DNA of 64,000 nucleotides from Parus major (GCF_001522545.3 NC_031770.1:18922152-18986151), one strand, 5' to 3'. Positions 12,901 through 25,848 are shown, counted from the stretch's first letter. The notes: generated from the letters alone by a model not told the origin. Program-made: numbers and translations.

Positions 12901-15900
12901 TGAAGATACCCATTTTTAGTACCTTTAATTAGTCACTGGAATAATTTACAACGTGTGCTGTGAACTCCCCTTCAAAAAGGAATTAATTCAAAACTCAATA
13001 GCCTGGAATATGCAGGTAAAGAGATCAGAAGACCATAATGAGAACTTCCAGCTTTTTTAACCTGTCCATTCCATCGCAGCTCAAACCTTCCTAAAGCAGT
13101 ATCAGTCTCATCCTTTCTCAAGTATGATACCAACTGTTGATTAGCCAGGAGTGTGAACAAATGTGGAAATGTTACACTCTGAGAAGAATATCTCATCCTT
13201 GCTGAGATGAGCATCTCCTTCAGTTGCCAGGCAGCATTCAGGCTCAATCAGAAAGCTGCCTGCAGGTCTCGCTGACCTTACATTAAGGCACTTTATATCC
13301 TGTGACATTAAAGTATTCCCTTATATTAAACAAGAACTAAACCACTTGGTTTCATATCCTGAATCAAATGAAAACTCATCCCACCAGGACACAGGAAGTA
13401 CCATATAGATAGTATACAAACCAAGCTTTTTGCTCTGCTTTTTTGTAAAAAAATCAAACACAAACAAACCCCAACAACCTGTGGTGGACATTGAGTCCTT
13501 TCAGGGTTTGAGAAGTATAGAGTAGAAGTACAAATATGATACAGAACAGCAGTCAGGACATTTCTTATCAGCAAAGCAGATTTAACTGTCTCAGTCTTCA
13601 TCTGAACAAAAGCCTGGGATTCTCAAAGGCTACAAAGAAACCACTCCTTTAGGTGCTGCTCTAAGTCCTGGCCACAATGACTGTTCTGCTTGCCGAAACA
13701 ACTGCTGCACAGAATCGTTTCAACATCACAGGGAAAAATCTGGAGTGACTTTACCGACTCAAATTAAATTGCTCCAGCTCTTCATCCATGCAAAAAAATG
13801 GATTTCAAAAGTCTGTGAGCTTAGAGACACATCAAGTCAGAGAGGTTTTATGTAAAACCACATGCACCTTCATGCTATAAGCACAGCTCCTGTTTCCAAA
13901 CTCCTTGGCTTTCCAGCTTGTAAACTCAGCATATATCATGTAGCAAACTGACTTTCAGAAATGGTCCTCCTGGCTCCAGCTCTATGCAGAACTGACTTTT
14001 AAGATTTTATTGATAACATAAAAACACCTTGTTGGCTTAGCCCTGACCTTTCTTTACAGTCCACTGCACAGAGATTTGCCACATTCTTAGTCAAAGCCTT
14101 TAAATTCTTCCCTGCTCTGGGTGCTGAGGTCTGATTTTGCATATGTTTCTAAGAAGCCTCTGGATGTGGAATGATGAACTTCTAGACAAAAATGCGCTGT
14201 AGGGAGGACGATAAAGATATATTATGGTATGTTTATTTGCCAAGACCTTTGCAGTCAGATGGTCATTTATTTTAGACAAGGGAAGATGTGGAATACCTAA
14301 GAAGTACAGGGCTTTAACTTATTTCTCCTTCTCTGCATTCTGCAGCTCTTGCCATATTGTCACCATATGCTGATCCCAGATGACATCTGCCAACAAATGA
14401 GTCCATCAATAAAGCTAACTAAGGTGTTTATTTTCAAACGTGGTCTTTGTTTTTCAGGGCCTTATGCAGAAGAATGTCTCCAGTGGAAATTCAATAAAGG
14501 GGAAAGCACCACATTACAGCAACACGCCTCAATATATACTGGAGATGTGGCCACTCCCTGAAACAAAGGAATGACACTTAATACCTGACCAAAGACTTCT
14601 CCAGACAGTGGAAAGACTTCCAGCCTTTTCAGCAGGCTTTGAACCAGGGCCCTTAATCTGGGGAACATACTCTCAGAAGGCAGAGAAGTGGAAAAGTTTG
14701 ACTGTATCACATGTAGAGCTGGCCCAGTGGCAGTAAGTGTGCATGAGGCAGATTCCTTTCCAGATTCTACCTCAACAAATACACTTCCAGCCAGAGAAAA
14801 TTAGGTTTCCCAATAAAGTGTGGTAAATAATGGGACTGCAGCTTGGAAGAAGGCAAGTTCCTTCAGATACATGATATTGCTGTAACTCGGACTATGGCCA
14901 CATTCATAAAGATCTCTTTTTCTAGATTCTTCTGGGACTCTTTTCTTCCCTGATTAGCAAAGGGAATGTGAAACTTCCAAATACATGGCTCCTAGCATCA
15001 GGGAGAAATGCAAACTGGAAGGGGGGAATTCAGGTTCAAAGAGGGAAAGGTCAGGCCCCCAACAATCTGTTCTGAGTCCATCCAAACTGGGCCAGAGCTG
15101 CTCACTTAGCTCCCTTGATTTGCAAACTGTTTATCCTGGCAGGGAGCCTCTCAGTTCCTATCACACCACCAGATCAGAACAACAGATTGATTTTCAAGAA
15201 AGCTGGAACTTGTTCCCCACTCACAGACCAAGAGATGTGTGTCTGCTGCAAGAGCCTGCCATCGTAGGCTGGATAAACATGCAACGAGCACAACAAGCGA
15301 AACGTAAAGACATCTTTCAGCAAACTTCAATGTTGAAATGCGGCTACTTCACTTCCAAAGTGTGCAACAAGAAAAATCTGAGCATAAAGCAGTGATTGGC
15401 ACAAGACATACAAGCCCTCGCTCTGCCAGGGAGGCCCAGAGCCAACTGCAACAGCCAAGAAAACTGGGTTGGATCTCTTGAAGATTGGGCGAGAATGAGA
15501 ACATCAATGATCTGCATAGATCCAACACATCTCCAGACTGTTTACAATGTCCTATCATGTTGGAGAATACAATGTATCATTTATCCTTCCCTGAAGGCAA
15601 ATATCCCTTATATCCCCTGCAGGCATTTGAAAGCGTAAATGAACTGCCAGTGGACCTGAACCTTGGCATCCACAGACCTTGCTTACTAGGCACTCTCTAA
15701 GGGCTCTGTAAAACTATTCTCCAGTCAGCTGGATCAAGTCCTGCACCAAAGCCTCAAAGCACAAAGGCCAGGAACTGTGATGCCAAGGGCAGAGCTGCCC
15801 CTCCATAGTCAGGAAGAACAGAGATGTCTCTCCCTTTGCTAGCCTGGACCACCCAAGAGACCAAGCAGAGATGGGACAAGGAGCAGCAGCCTGTCCCAGG

Positions 15901-16794
15901 CTCTGGTGAACACCCCTTGTACCTTTGTTTCAACCCACTGCTGCATCAGAAGAGGCCTAACCTGCAGCATTGTTTTTACACAGTTTGGAAGATGTAAAGT
16001 TTTGCAGGTGTTCTTCCAAGTGTACATCCTGGCAGTCCTAGAGATCTTTGTGACTGTTTGCCCAAAGCCCCAGAGAAGTAATTTTATTCATACTGGACAA
16101 TGCCCACTCAAGCAAGGACCGCTCTCTCAATCTGGGGTACTGGAGATCAGCTGTAAACACAACTGAGGGCTCAGGATAAATAAGTATTATAGTGCAAAAG
16201 CCTTCATCAAATATGTGATTGTGAGGTGCTCTCTGACCACTTCAAAAGACTCAGTGCTGCTAACACCTATTAAGTTTTTCAGCCTTGTGAGTACAAAGTT
16301 CACCCACAGGGTTGGGGGATTTTGTGGATTGGGTTTTTTTCCACCCCAAGGAATGAAAACCAACATGTTCTGATTCCTATCTTTCAATCATCACCATGGT
16401 AAAGATATATTACCATCACTATTTCAGCTGAGCTAGCTGCTGAATTGCAAATGCTGTAAGTAAACAAAAACAAGTAAGAGAAGGAACTTCAACAGGCTTA
16501 GCTTGCCTTTTAAAATTCAAAGCAGGGGTTTAAAAGAGATGAAGCCAGGGAAAACATTGGATACTAACACCAGCCAAACAGGGAAAAATAACGAAGTTGT
16601 AAGCCTGAAAAACTGAAATGGAAAGAATGACAGATTTACTGCTGCATTTGATGCACATAACCACCGATAGACTCTCCCCAGGAAGTGTTGAAATTACCAT
16701 CGCTGAAATGAATCCAGAAGCTAAAAATTAAATTATCTTTCCCCGAACATTCCAATTTGGGCTTTGGCAACAACAGATGTTTTAATACTCTAAA

Positions 16795-16832
16795 ATGTAT
16801 GCACGCGCGTGTGTGCACGCATGCACACACGC
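16795..16832. repeat. 38-bp alternating purine-pyrimidine tract, Z-DNA-prone
   Basis: Every base alternates purine and pyrimidine from 16795 to 16832, mixing CG, GT/CA and AT steps. It includes CGCGCG and GTGTGTGCACGC. The middle is nearly palindromic (TGTGTGCA, then TGCACACA). Alternating CG/CA runs are the classic sequences that adopt left-handed DNA under supercoiling. It lies in TGFB2 intron 1, about 7.5 kb downstream of exon 1. Confidence 0.75.
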
Positions 16833-18899
16833 AACACACCCTCAAGTACAGTATCCTCTTTCACGCAAGACCTCCCTCCTAGCCTGCACAAAGTCAGACT
16901 GAACTCACGGTCATTCTACAAAGTCTTTGCTTCAAAGTCTCTGCTCAAATGCACAACTGTCAGATTAAGCAATCCATAAGGAGTCTTACAGCAGCTCCAA
17001 GTTATGAATGAATGGTTATTTGTGAACTTGCCTGTCAAGACAGATGCGGTATTTGTCAGTGCAGCGTGGATTAGATACGATGGGAAGGAGCCAAACAAGC
17101 AAAGTGAAAGGTCAGTATCACAACATTTTCCTTCCCCGCCCCTCCTCAGTTTGCCTAAAACTATGCCACAGCTTTTGCTGAAGTCCAATACAGTAGTCTA
17201 TTTTCATGCAACTTACCATGCTTATTTGAAAAGCAACATTCAAGCAAGAGAAGCAAAATAAAACTGTGTGCAGAGGGAGAGAAGAACAGGAACATTTTGG
17301 TGCAGGAAAGCTACAGCAGAGGGACAAATCCAAGATTGCAGAAAACATCACATCCGTAATGATACTGAATCAAGACCACCCTGTAGAAGCTGAAATACAA
17401 TGCATTGTTTTCCTTGTATTAAAATGTAGTGTTACAAGGATTACAGGTTAATTCATCTTGGAAGTCCAACCTCCAGCTCAAAGCAGGGTCAGTTATGAGG
17501 TCAACTTATGTTTTACAATTTATACAGTTATTTTTAATAACCTGAAGTCAGCACCACACTGCACTAAGTATTATATAACAACAAAAAGAGGCTCCCTCCC
17601 TAAGGGGGATTCAGAGGGGAAAAGCTCAGCTCTAGAATGAAGAGCCTGAATGTCAACGAGCATCACACCTGAAATGAGAAGCATTCGTCAGTCACTGTCC
17701 AAATTAAAACCTAAACAAGGGAAAGATGTTCTGAAGATCCTCTCCACACTCTTCTGCCATGTATCTGCTGCAGAGGTGCCTGTGGGGTCCAGCATCTCCT
17801 GAAAACCAAACACGGATGCCAGAGAGCCCAAAAAACTACACGTGTTTCAGCAGAGCCTGTCTCTTCACAGTGAGTGAGCAATCTCTCTGCACGGCTGCCT
17901 CAGCTCATCCAGCAAAACCTCCACCACAAGCAGCCAGAAGCTTTCCCAGTGGCATGAACTGCCATGTTCTCTTTGGAAAACCTGTTTGTTTTAAAGAATG
18001 CTTTTACCCAAAGAAGCGACTTCTCTACTGTGGACCAATTTGCAGAGCACCAAACACATGAGAAAAAACTATAAAGACCAGACAGGTCTAACAAAGCCAG
18101 GTCTAGCCCCTCATTTCTGCAAAGCCTGTCCTGTGCCATTCGAGCTAAAAGAACCACAGCAGTGAACAGCCTCATGAGCAATTCATAAATCCAAACACAA
18201 CTGGTCACACTGGAAGGAGATAAAACACAACCCTTGACACTAAGGGGTCTTTTCCCAACATTTTACTGTCTTGTTACAGACAAATCTTTGCGTTTCTCCT
18301 CTATACCTTGCAGCTGTATGTCTTGTACAGTTGGGTGCCCAGCTGCAATCATTTAACACAACACAGACAGCAAGGACAAGCATGGGGGAGATGTTTTAAG
18401 AAGAAACATTGCTGCTTCAGATTGACTACTACAGGAAGCCAACCAACAGTGATGCTGGAGCTAGGCACCGACTATCCACAGCACAGACTGAAGGGGAAGC
18501 AAGCAACAGCCTGTGGTGGAAGGCAGGGTGCAAGCTTTCCCTAAACAAACGACCAAACCAATCCTTTTAATCTAAACAAACCACCAGAAACATCCATAAC
18601 ACATTATTACATTAAATAATACCTGGGGAGCATATCATCCTCAAGCTAAAACTGCCTGCTTGAAAACGTGCTGCATGTGGTTTCACAACAGGAAGAAAAA
18701 CATTTGTGTGTCCTCACTCATGACTCGTTTTGTCACCATACCCTGGGGTTCCTCCCTTTATCTGTAATACAGGAGCAGTCTAGCACATCAGTGCAAAGGC
18801 AAAGGAAGCCAGCTGCCCAACAGGGTCAGCCTTCTTCAGGATCACTGAAGAGTTTCTTCTTTCCTCTCTAAAACATGCTATAAAGCATTTCCTTCTCAC

Positions 18900-19085
18900 T
18901 GGGCTCCCATGCCCAAATGACAGATTTCATCACAGTGAGAGGGATTTGAACTGTCTGGCTTTGTTCATCCCTGCAAATGTGCCATAAACCGGGCCGCAGC
19001 TCAGGAAGCTAATTAGGCATACACAGAGCCTTAATGCAAATGAGTCTGCTCGTGTGTGTGAAGCTCCATGTGCATTTCAGGGCTG
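18900..19085. promoter_or_regulatory. Candidate conserved non-coding element with homeobox and octamer motifs
   Basis: This unique-looking block holds a palindromic homeodomain core CTAATTAG (19009-19016) and a perfect octamer ATGCAAAT (19034-19041). The motifs are 18 bp apart and the surrounding sequence has no long open frame. POU and homeodomain factors bind such sites. The enhancer reading is inference from motif clustering only; conservation was not tested. Confidence 0.25.
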
Positions 19086-19510
19086 TGCTGAAGAAGCTCA
19101 CTGAGAATGACAGCCAGTTCTCTCATTCATCCTTTTGCTCAGCTCTGGTGCAGACAGGACTCTCAAGCTGACAGCAAAATGCTGGAAGTAATAACTTCAA
19201 AGTTACACAGCCATCCTGATGGCCACTAGAGTTCTCATGCAGAGTACCAGAGAGGAGCAAGGCTAAAACCAGTACCTAATGAAGATGATGCTCTCTGCTT
19301 TCTCAGAGCTCAGTCACCTACTCACACTAGTACTGCAAGTAGAGCCAGAAAGAGCAGCACAAGCTCTGGGCACTCCCTGCACATCTTCAGCCACGAGCAG
19401 AAGAGCACATTTCCAGAAAGGTCTCTGGGACTATAAAACATTCACACTGTCAATGGCTGGAGGGTGGGGAGCAGCAGGGGCACTGCTGCATGTTCACCAC
19501 AAGGGCTTTT

Positions 19511-19690
19511 AGGCAGGGGAACAGTCAGCCCAGGGAAGTGGTTGAGTCACCATCCCTGGAGGTATTTACAAGTACAGATGTGGCACACAGGGACAAGGCT
19601 TAGTGGTGAACTTCACAGTGACAGGTTAACAGCTGTACTCAGATGACTGTTAACAGTCTTTTCCAACCTAAATGATCCCATGATTCTGTC
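19511..19690 (+). mobile_element. CR1 LINE fragment, 3' end, plus strand
   Basis: The sequence follows the 3' terminal part of avian CR1 non-LTR retrotransposons. It has a recognisable GTGGTTGAGTCACCATCCCT start, then GATGTGGCAC, and finally TTTTCCAACCTAAATGAT followed by a degenerate ATTCTATG-type end (CCATGATTCTGTC). It is strongly 5'-truncated, as most CR1 copies are, and keeps only the end of ORF2 and the 3' UTR. It is not capable of movement. The left boundary is approximate. Confidence 0.85.
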
Positions 19691-22600
19691 AAACCTTCTC
19701 ACTCACCAAACTAGAGTGAGAAGTGCCTCTTTGGAATAGACACAAGAAAGAAGCTCCAGGAGGGTTATAGAAAGGACTCGGGAACATAGCCCTGTCTTGT
19801 AGCTCATCTGACCATGCAGTGTTAAAGCAGGGGGTCACGGGTATTTAGCTTTGCTGCAGGCTTCATCCTCTGGAAGAAACTCAAGGACCATGCCTCATTC
19901 CAGACTGGCTCTTGGACCTTCCCCCACTGCTTCCCAGCTTGGCACCCTGCTTACAGTAAAAGTGGCTGGTGATTCAGAAGCCAGGCAGGAAGCACATGTG
20001 GTGCTGCCCTTCATTAGTGCACCAGAGCATGTTATTTTATTATGCCTCTCAGTATGTAGAGGACTACTGTCTAGAAAATTACCCTGTGCCTTTCTAATGC
20101 CATTTGCAATTTCCTGGGGTTTTCCACCTACGAAGATTGCATTAAATGTCATTCCTTAAGGAATAAAGAACTGTTCCCCCACCATGTCTTTCCTTGGGAA
20201 AACCTTCACATTGCTTCAGGTGCTCTCTGTAATGCAGAGAGAGTATGCCTGGCAAACACCTCCTCCTGTAAGAGGTGCTCCAGAGCACAACCATAGGTCC
20301 AGAATAGCTAGAAAGCTTTAAAATTAGTTTCTCCTCATGAGTCTGTTTCCATATCATTAATAACACGAGAAAACCTGACAGATTGGACTCTGTCTTGTGC
20401 TAAATGTGAACACAGGTGAGCTGTTAATGTCGTGGTAATGATGCAGTCAGTGCTGGGAGCCGTCTGCAGGAGCAGTTCCGGTACCCTGAAGACAAGGAGC
20501 ACACATATGTGTAACATTGCTGGTAAATTGAGTCCTTGTTGATAAAGTAGAAGCATGTCACTGTGCCCTCCCAGCTTATAATGTTGTCTTTCATGGGGCA
20601 AATATTCAGCAGAATGATGGCCTGCCTATGTAAAGCAATATTCATGGGACAGAGCTCCTGAGAAGAGTAATCCTAACCACTTGGGCAGGATGGAACCCAG
20701 GGAGACTCCTTCACACTAAGGTAGCTTAAAACTCATGAAACCCAGGCCCAAACCCAGAAAAAACTGTGTTTTCTCAGGCTAATGAGTACTTCTAAACCTA
20801 TCTTCAGGAATGCAGAAAACTTTAACATTTACCTGCATTGGCCTTAATCTGTCGCTACAAACCAGTTCACAGGCTATGATAAAAACTGCTTTGAATGAAG
20901 ATGACAGAATGGGACTTCACCTCCAGATACATGTGTTGCCTGTTTTTCTCAAGTATGTCCGTTTTTCATTAGCATTGCAATTCACCACCCCTAATTGTGT
21001 TGACATTAAATTTCTGTTTACCCTCAGTGCAGTGGCAATCATCACTTAGCTTAAGTATCATGGCCTAGATATTCAATGAAGAGCTCATAAGTAATAAGCT
21101 TCCAATGTGATCCAGAATTCACACTAACCAGTTTTACTCAGCATTTACTCAGGTAACTTTGCCTAGGCAAAAAATTCCCAAGAACTCTCTGATGCTGTGC
21201 TCAGAGAACACCATATCCAACCTTCCTCTTTAAACTGCTCTGAAAAAAAACTCAAATTCTGACTGCCACCTGGACTTAGGAGAGATTTAGACTCACACAG
21301 ATACATACTGTCCTGAGCACAAGGCACGCTTGACAGACAAAAGCTTTCTGTTTTTTCCAAATGTCTTTGTACTATTTTTTCTGACACTTCTTTCACATCT
21401 GTTGCTTTTGGGTCAGGCAAGTCCCTGCCTAGCTGAATTTCCACCTACATCCCGATGTGTCCTTAACCTCAGCCGGACCCTCAAGCCAGATGCCCCCTTA
21501 CTTCCTCAGTGCAAACTATCAGTAAACCTTAGCACAACTTTAGTTTGAGCCTTAAATTAACAGCATGTGAAAAGATTAATATGAATAATTTCAAAACTAA
21601 TCAGATCCCTTCTTTAAATGTTGACACAGTATTATTTATATCCCATAAATACCTTCTTGACTAAAATTCATCCCAGGAGATTGGCATCTTGCCAGTTCTA
21701 TTCATATTTACTGTATTTATACAGTACAGTTGGCCAAGGATAATATTTAAGACAAAATATGCCTTAGGGTATATACAATATCTCTTATAGTTTTCCTTTT
21801 AAATCTCCTCATTGCTAAAAATATTTAGTCTGAACTTTACAAAATGCCCCACGAAGACCTATCAGCGATCTGTAGTGATATATTGCTGACTATGAGTATA
21901 ATTAGAGCATATTTGTAATACTTGGGTTGTAGTCAGTTACTGGATGCTAACAACTTGTGGTAAAAACTGAACCACTGATCTTTCCCATGCCTGCCTTATA
22001 GCAGCTTTTGACCTCCAGTGCATTCACACTGATCCCCTTCTCCCTCCAGCCTCTCCAACACAGCAGACACTGCAGAGTTAAAAAAATCCACTCTGAAATG
22101 CCTAGGAGAAAGCGCCTGTGGCCGCCAGAGCTGCGCTTTCAATTTCTTCCTTTAAAATATGGTGGAGTGATTTCTTCCTTACTGTCTTTTTTGGAAAGGT
22201 TCGCTCCATCCAGCATAACTAGAGAGCAGTGGAAAAACAGTTAACCTACTTACTCTGATGTTAGCGACAGCCCTCGCACAGTAGTGCTGGATCTGCTGCT
22301 AGCTGGCCCTCGGATCCCAAACGTCTGATGCACTCTGTTGGTAGATACCTGCAATCTCCTTTGCTCTTCCAAAGCCTCTATCGATACTTCAGACCAAATC
22401 TGGCCTCTGACAGCGTTTTAAAAATAGATCCTCTATTGTCAATACCATCCAAGTCACACAGAACAGATATTTTAATTTTCTGGAAAGTATGCAGCTGCAG
22501 TTTGGACTATCGGTGCTTTGAAGTTCGCTGAGGCAAGGAGAGAGGACAGAGGTGCTCAGGATGGATGCACTTTACAATTCTCAGACACTCTCTGCTACAG

Positions 22601-23480
22601 GGTCAACTCCCCAAGCCAAGGCACTGCTATAGGTCTTCCCAACCTTTGCCCATAGGTGCTCCTCTGCCCTGGGTACGATCTAATAGGTCTCAAAAGGAAG
22701 TGCTGACTTCTACCAAAACCACCAGCAAAATAATACAGTACGTCAACATGGAAAACAAGCATGACTTCTGTGCTCTTGCTACAGCTATGAATTATACTGA
22801 ACCACTCTGCTCATACCCATTTGGCTCCAAATATGTGGGGCTTTTTTAAAAAAGAAAGTATTTCTTCCCCAAGGGTAATAAGGGTGGAGTGTATTTATCA
22901 TGGCTATTAAGGATGGTGCCATAATTACAATAATAAAATGGCTCTGACTGCCAGGATGTCCTGTACCTGATGTTGTCATTTAAGACTAAAGGAAGAAAGG
23001 GAGGCAGCTGCACGGAGCTTGGGGTTCGGATACCTTGGCTGGCATCCTAGGACTATCCCATGCAAGACAGAGCAAGCCCCAAAGCTACAACTTGCTAAAC
23101 TAAAAATAAATAAGAGGAAAATGCAATTAGAAACTCTAGGATAAAGTTACCAAAATGGCTGAATTATCTATTTAAGCAAGAGCTATGTGCTTTTGAGAAA
23201 CAGAGAGCAAGTATATAGGGCATCAGGTGGTGGGGGAGGGAAGAGAGCTAAATGAAATGACTAGGGACTAGGGTTTGGTTATGTGAACGGTGAAGTTATT
23301 TTCTGCTTCTGGTATTTCACTTTCCCTGGTATGATGATGATCTAGATTCTTTTAAGGCAGCGCGGTGCTTTTTCTTTTTTTTTTCCTATGCACTTAGGCT
23401 TTGCTACCAAAACAAAGAGGCACATCGTTATGATTATTAATCACTCTAAGTGGATTTGGTCAGCACAGAGCATTTGTACC

Positions 23481-23529
23481 TTTTTTTTTNNNNNNNNNNN
23501 NNNNNNNNNNNNNNNNNNNNNNNNNNNNN

Positions 23530-23565
<36 letters not shown>
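23481..23565. repeat. Poly-T tract containing a 40-N assembly gap
   Basis: Nine T, then 40 N (23490-23529), then 36 T. The gap sits wholly inside a homopolymer, so its real length is unknown. On the TGFB2-sense strand this is a long A run in intron 1, about 0.8 kb downstream of exon 1. It could be the tail of a retroposed sequence, but the flanks show no recognisable body. Confidence 0.9.
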
Positions 23566-23566
<1 letters not shown>

Positions 23567-24325
23567 TGCAAAACGTGGCATGGATCACCAGAAGGTCGTT
23601 AAAAACAGCAAAAGGCAGACGGGCTGAGACAGGTTCCAAGAACCGAGGCTACCCAGAAGGGAAAAGTTTTTCTGTACCTGAAATGAAAAGTGCCCACGAA
23701 CCAAAAGGGGAGGCTAGTTAAAGTGGGAAGAGGAGGGAGGACGTCTCTGTCCTCTCTGAGCACCAACGTGAACAGCAGTCTGCGGGACAATGTTCTACAG
23801 GGACACGGACAAGACGAGCTGGCGACTTTTTGTTGGTTTTTTTTTTTAAAGACCTCCTTTTCTTCTCAGTTATGGAGAGATGGAAACCTGCCCGTTCCAG
23901 ACACTCCAAGGGAAACAAGAGCAGTGGAAAGATATTGGCTCTTTCTGGAGGCTGTACACGGGGCTGCCGGGGAACTAAAGCGGCTGCTGGCGGGGGAGTG
24001 GGGGATCCCGGGCGGGGGGGAGCTCTGCTCAGGTACGAGGTGCTGCAGAGGCACCCCGAGGGATTCCTGGGTGACTTCAGAGGGGTCTGGAAACCTCGCG
24101 AGTCCGGGGCAACAGGTGACCCCCCAACATACCCACCCAGTCATATGTACACCCCGTCACCTAAATTAAACCCTAGAAGCCTTCACCTAAGCGATGCCGA
24201 GGATGACAAGCGAGCCGAGCAGAGAAGGCAGATTACGATGCTTGGGGGTGCTATTTAAAGGTGCTGAGCACCGCTAAGCCTCGGGGGCGAAATTACGCAC
24301 ACATGCACAAACACAGAGGACTTAC

Positions 24326-24668
24326 TTTCGGGGTAAAAAGGCTGCATGTCTATTTTGTAAACTTCTTTGGCATAATACTCCTCGTCGCTCCTCTCCCTCT
24401 CGCAAGTGGCGGCTCTGTGGTTGGCTTTTTCCTGCAGCAGGTCCCTGGTGCTGTTGTAGATGGAGATGACCTCCGGGGGCACCTCCTCGGGCTCGGGGTA
24501 CTCGTCCGGGGGGCTGGTGAGCTTCAGTTTGCTCAAGATCTGGCCCCGGATTGCCTCGATCCTCTTGCGCATAAACTGATCCATGTCGAGGGTGCTGCAG
24601 GTAGACAGGCTGAGAGCCACGGTGGCCAGATCCACGGTGAGGAGCACGCTCAGGAGATAGCAGTGCAT
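24326..24668 (-). CDS. TGFB2: Transforming growth factor beta-2 precursor, coding exon 1
   Basis: This exon encodes residues 1-114 plus one base of codon 115 of the TGF-beta2 precursor, a secreted dimeric cytokine that signals through TGFBR2/TGFBR1 (with betaglycan) to SMAD2/3. Residues 1-20 are a hydrophobic signal peptide ending VALS. From 21 begins the latency-associated peptide, with [12 protein letters not shown], near-identical to mammalian TGF-beta2. Cys24 is the equivalent of the TGF-beta1 Cys that links to LTBP or GARP. The amphipathic segment around residues 28-50 is the straitjacket helix, and the proline-rich part before N72 is the latency lasso. NST at 72 is an N-glycosylation site. 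An in-frame TAA at 24680-24678, four codons upstream, fixes the start. The donor is GAAA|GTAAGT, phase 1. The furin site and mature domain lie in exons outside the window. Confidence 0.97.
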
Positions 24669-25811
24669 TTTAAGTGTTTAAATACAGCGCCCCCCCCACC
24701 AAAAAAAAAAAAAAAAAAAAAAAGTGACTTTAACAACGAAAGACAACAAGAAAAAAAAAAAATTCAAAAATTAAAAAGGGGATCTGTGCAAACAAAGGGG
24801 AGATCTGCAGAAAAAATGCTCTTAAAAACCGGCTTGCGAGGGCGGTTCGCAATCGGAAAACGCACAGGAGGCGCCAGTGAAAAAAAAAATAAAAAACACC
24901 AGTAATAATAATACTTGAAAAAAACCAAAAAAATAAAAAGAATAAAAAGCAAGTTGCTACAACTAGATAAAATTCGGGGGTAGAGTGAGCCGGACAGCAA
25001 AAAAGGAGAAGGAAAAAAGCCCCCAGACAGATACAACAAACCTGCAAATCAAGTAAATGGCAGAGAGGCTGCTCTCAGCGCGCTGTAAAACAAAAATCTG
25101 AAAGGGGGGGAGGGTGTGGGGGGAAGGAAAAAACCCAGAAAAAGGAGGGCGAGAAGGCGCAGTGATGGGTATCACAGGGCGCTGCCGCAGCCGGCAGAGA
25201 GAGGCTGCCGGCGCGGCGCTGAGCCCCGCCGTGCGCCCGCGGCGCCCGACGGCTCCCGGCGGGCAGCGGCACCGCCCCGCGCCCGGCGGCGCTCAGCCCC
25301 CGCGGCGGCGCGGGCACCGAGAGCCGCGCACGTGTGCGCCCGGCAGCGCCGAGCCCCGGCCCGGGCGCAGCGGCAGCGGCAGGCGGCGGCCCCGCGGCGG
25401 CGCCCGGCGCCCGCGGCGAGCGGCGATCCCCCGTCCGGCCGCGTCCCGCAGGCTGCTGCGTGCGCCCCGCGCCGCATGCACCGACCCACCCCCGCCCGGG
25501 CCGCTGCGCGCCGCACAGCTCTTCCCAGCTCCCTCCTCTTCCTCCTCCTTCCGAAACGCCAAGCCCGCGCCGCAGTCGGCGAGGCAGCGCCGCCGCGCCC
25601 CGGCAGCCTCCCGCGGGTCGCAGGCGCGGAGCCGGCCGCCCGGGGCTGGCCGCAGCGCAGCGCCGCTCTCCCCCCCCCCGCCGGCCTCCCCCGCGGGGCT
25701 GGGGCTGGCCCCGTCCCCGGCGGCTCTAGCGCTCCGCCCGGCGCCCCCCGCCTGCCGCCCCCGGCCCCTCGGCTCTCCCTGCGCGGAGGGGACGGGTGCC
25801 AGCAGATAACA
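24669..25811 (-). other. TGFB2: TGFB2 5' untranslated region (exon 1 leader)
   Basis: This leader of about 1.14 kb lies between the TATA-positioned start near 25811 and the ATG at 24668. Long leaders are known for mammalian TGFB2. The distal 700 nt are extremely GC-rich and CpG-dense. The proximal 400 nt are A/T-rich, with a run of 23 U (24723-24701), then GGTGGGGGGGG, then GCGCTGTATTTAAACACTTAAA before the ATG. Several upstream AUGs open frames that close before the main start: 25562-25293 (89 codons), 25516-25172 (114), 25317-25075 (80) and 25047-24730 (105). Such features suggest tight translational control. The transcription start is inferred from the TATA box, and a leader intron cannot be excluded. 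Confidence 0.8.
24701..24723 (-). repeat. 23-nt homopolymer (A on plus, U in the TGFB2 mRNA)
   Basis: Perfect A23 on the plus strand, which transcribes as U23 about 33 nt upstream of the TGFB2 start codon. It is followed on the mRNA by GGU and G8. It is prone to length slippage and sequencing error. Confidence 0.9.
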
Positions 25812-25836
25812 TCACGGCCGCGCAGGGAGAGGGAGA

Positions 25837-25842
25837 TTTATA
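25837..25842 (-). promoter_or_regulatory. TGFB2 TATA box
   Basis: TATAAA on the minus strand within GTATAAATCTCCC. It places transcription initiation near 25811, just after a TTATCT motif. The surrounding order of elements matches the mammalian TGFB2 promoter. Confidence 0.85.
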
Positions 25843-25848
25843 CGATCT

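Larger units (their letters stand above)
1..24325 (-). other. TGFB2: TGFB2 intron 1, 5' part (continues past the left edge)
   Basis: This stretch starts at the splice donor of TGFB2 coding exon 1 (GTAAGT on the minus strand, 24325-24320) and runs to the left edge. No reading frame here matches the next part of the TGF-beta2 pro-peptide, so exon 2 must lie outside the window. A very long first intron is typical of vertebrate TGFB2. Open frames inside it are short and look like chance. It holds simple repeats, one CR1 fragment (about 19.5-19.7 kb), one assembly gap in a T run, and stretches that could be enhancers but cannot be proven from one sequence. The open frame at 3299-3646 is listed separately. 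Confidence 0.85.

Noticed and set aside
14985..15395. 136-codon plus-strand open frame in TGFB2 intron 1
   Set aside because: Low-information composition and no family resemblance. Consistent with chance.
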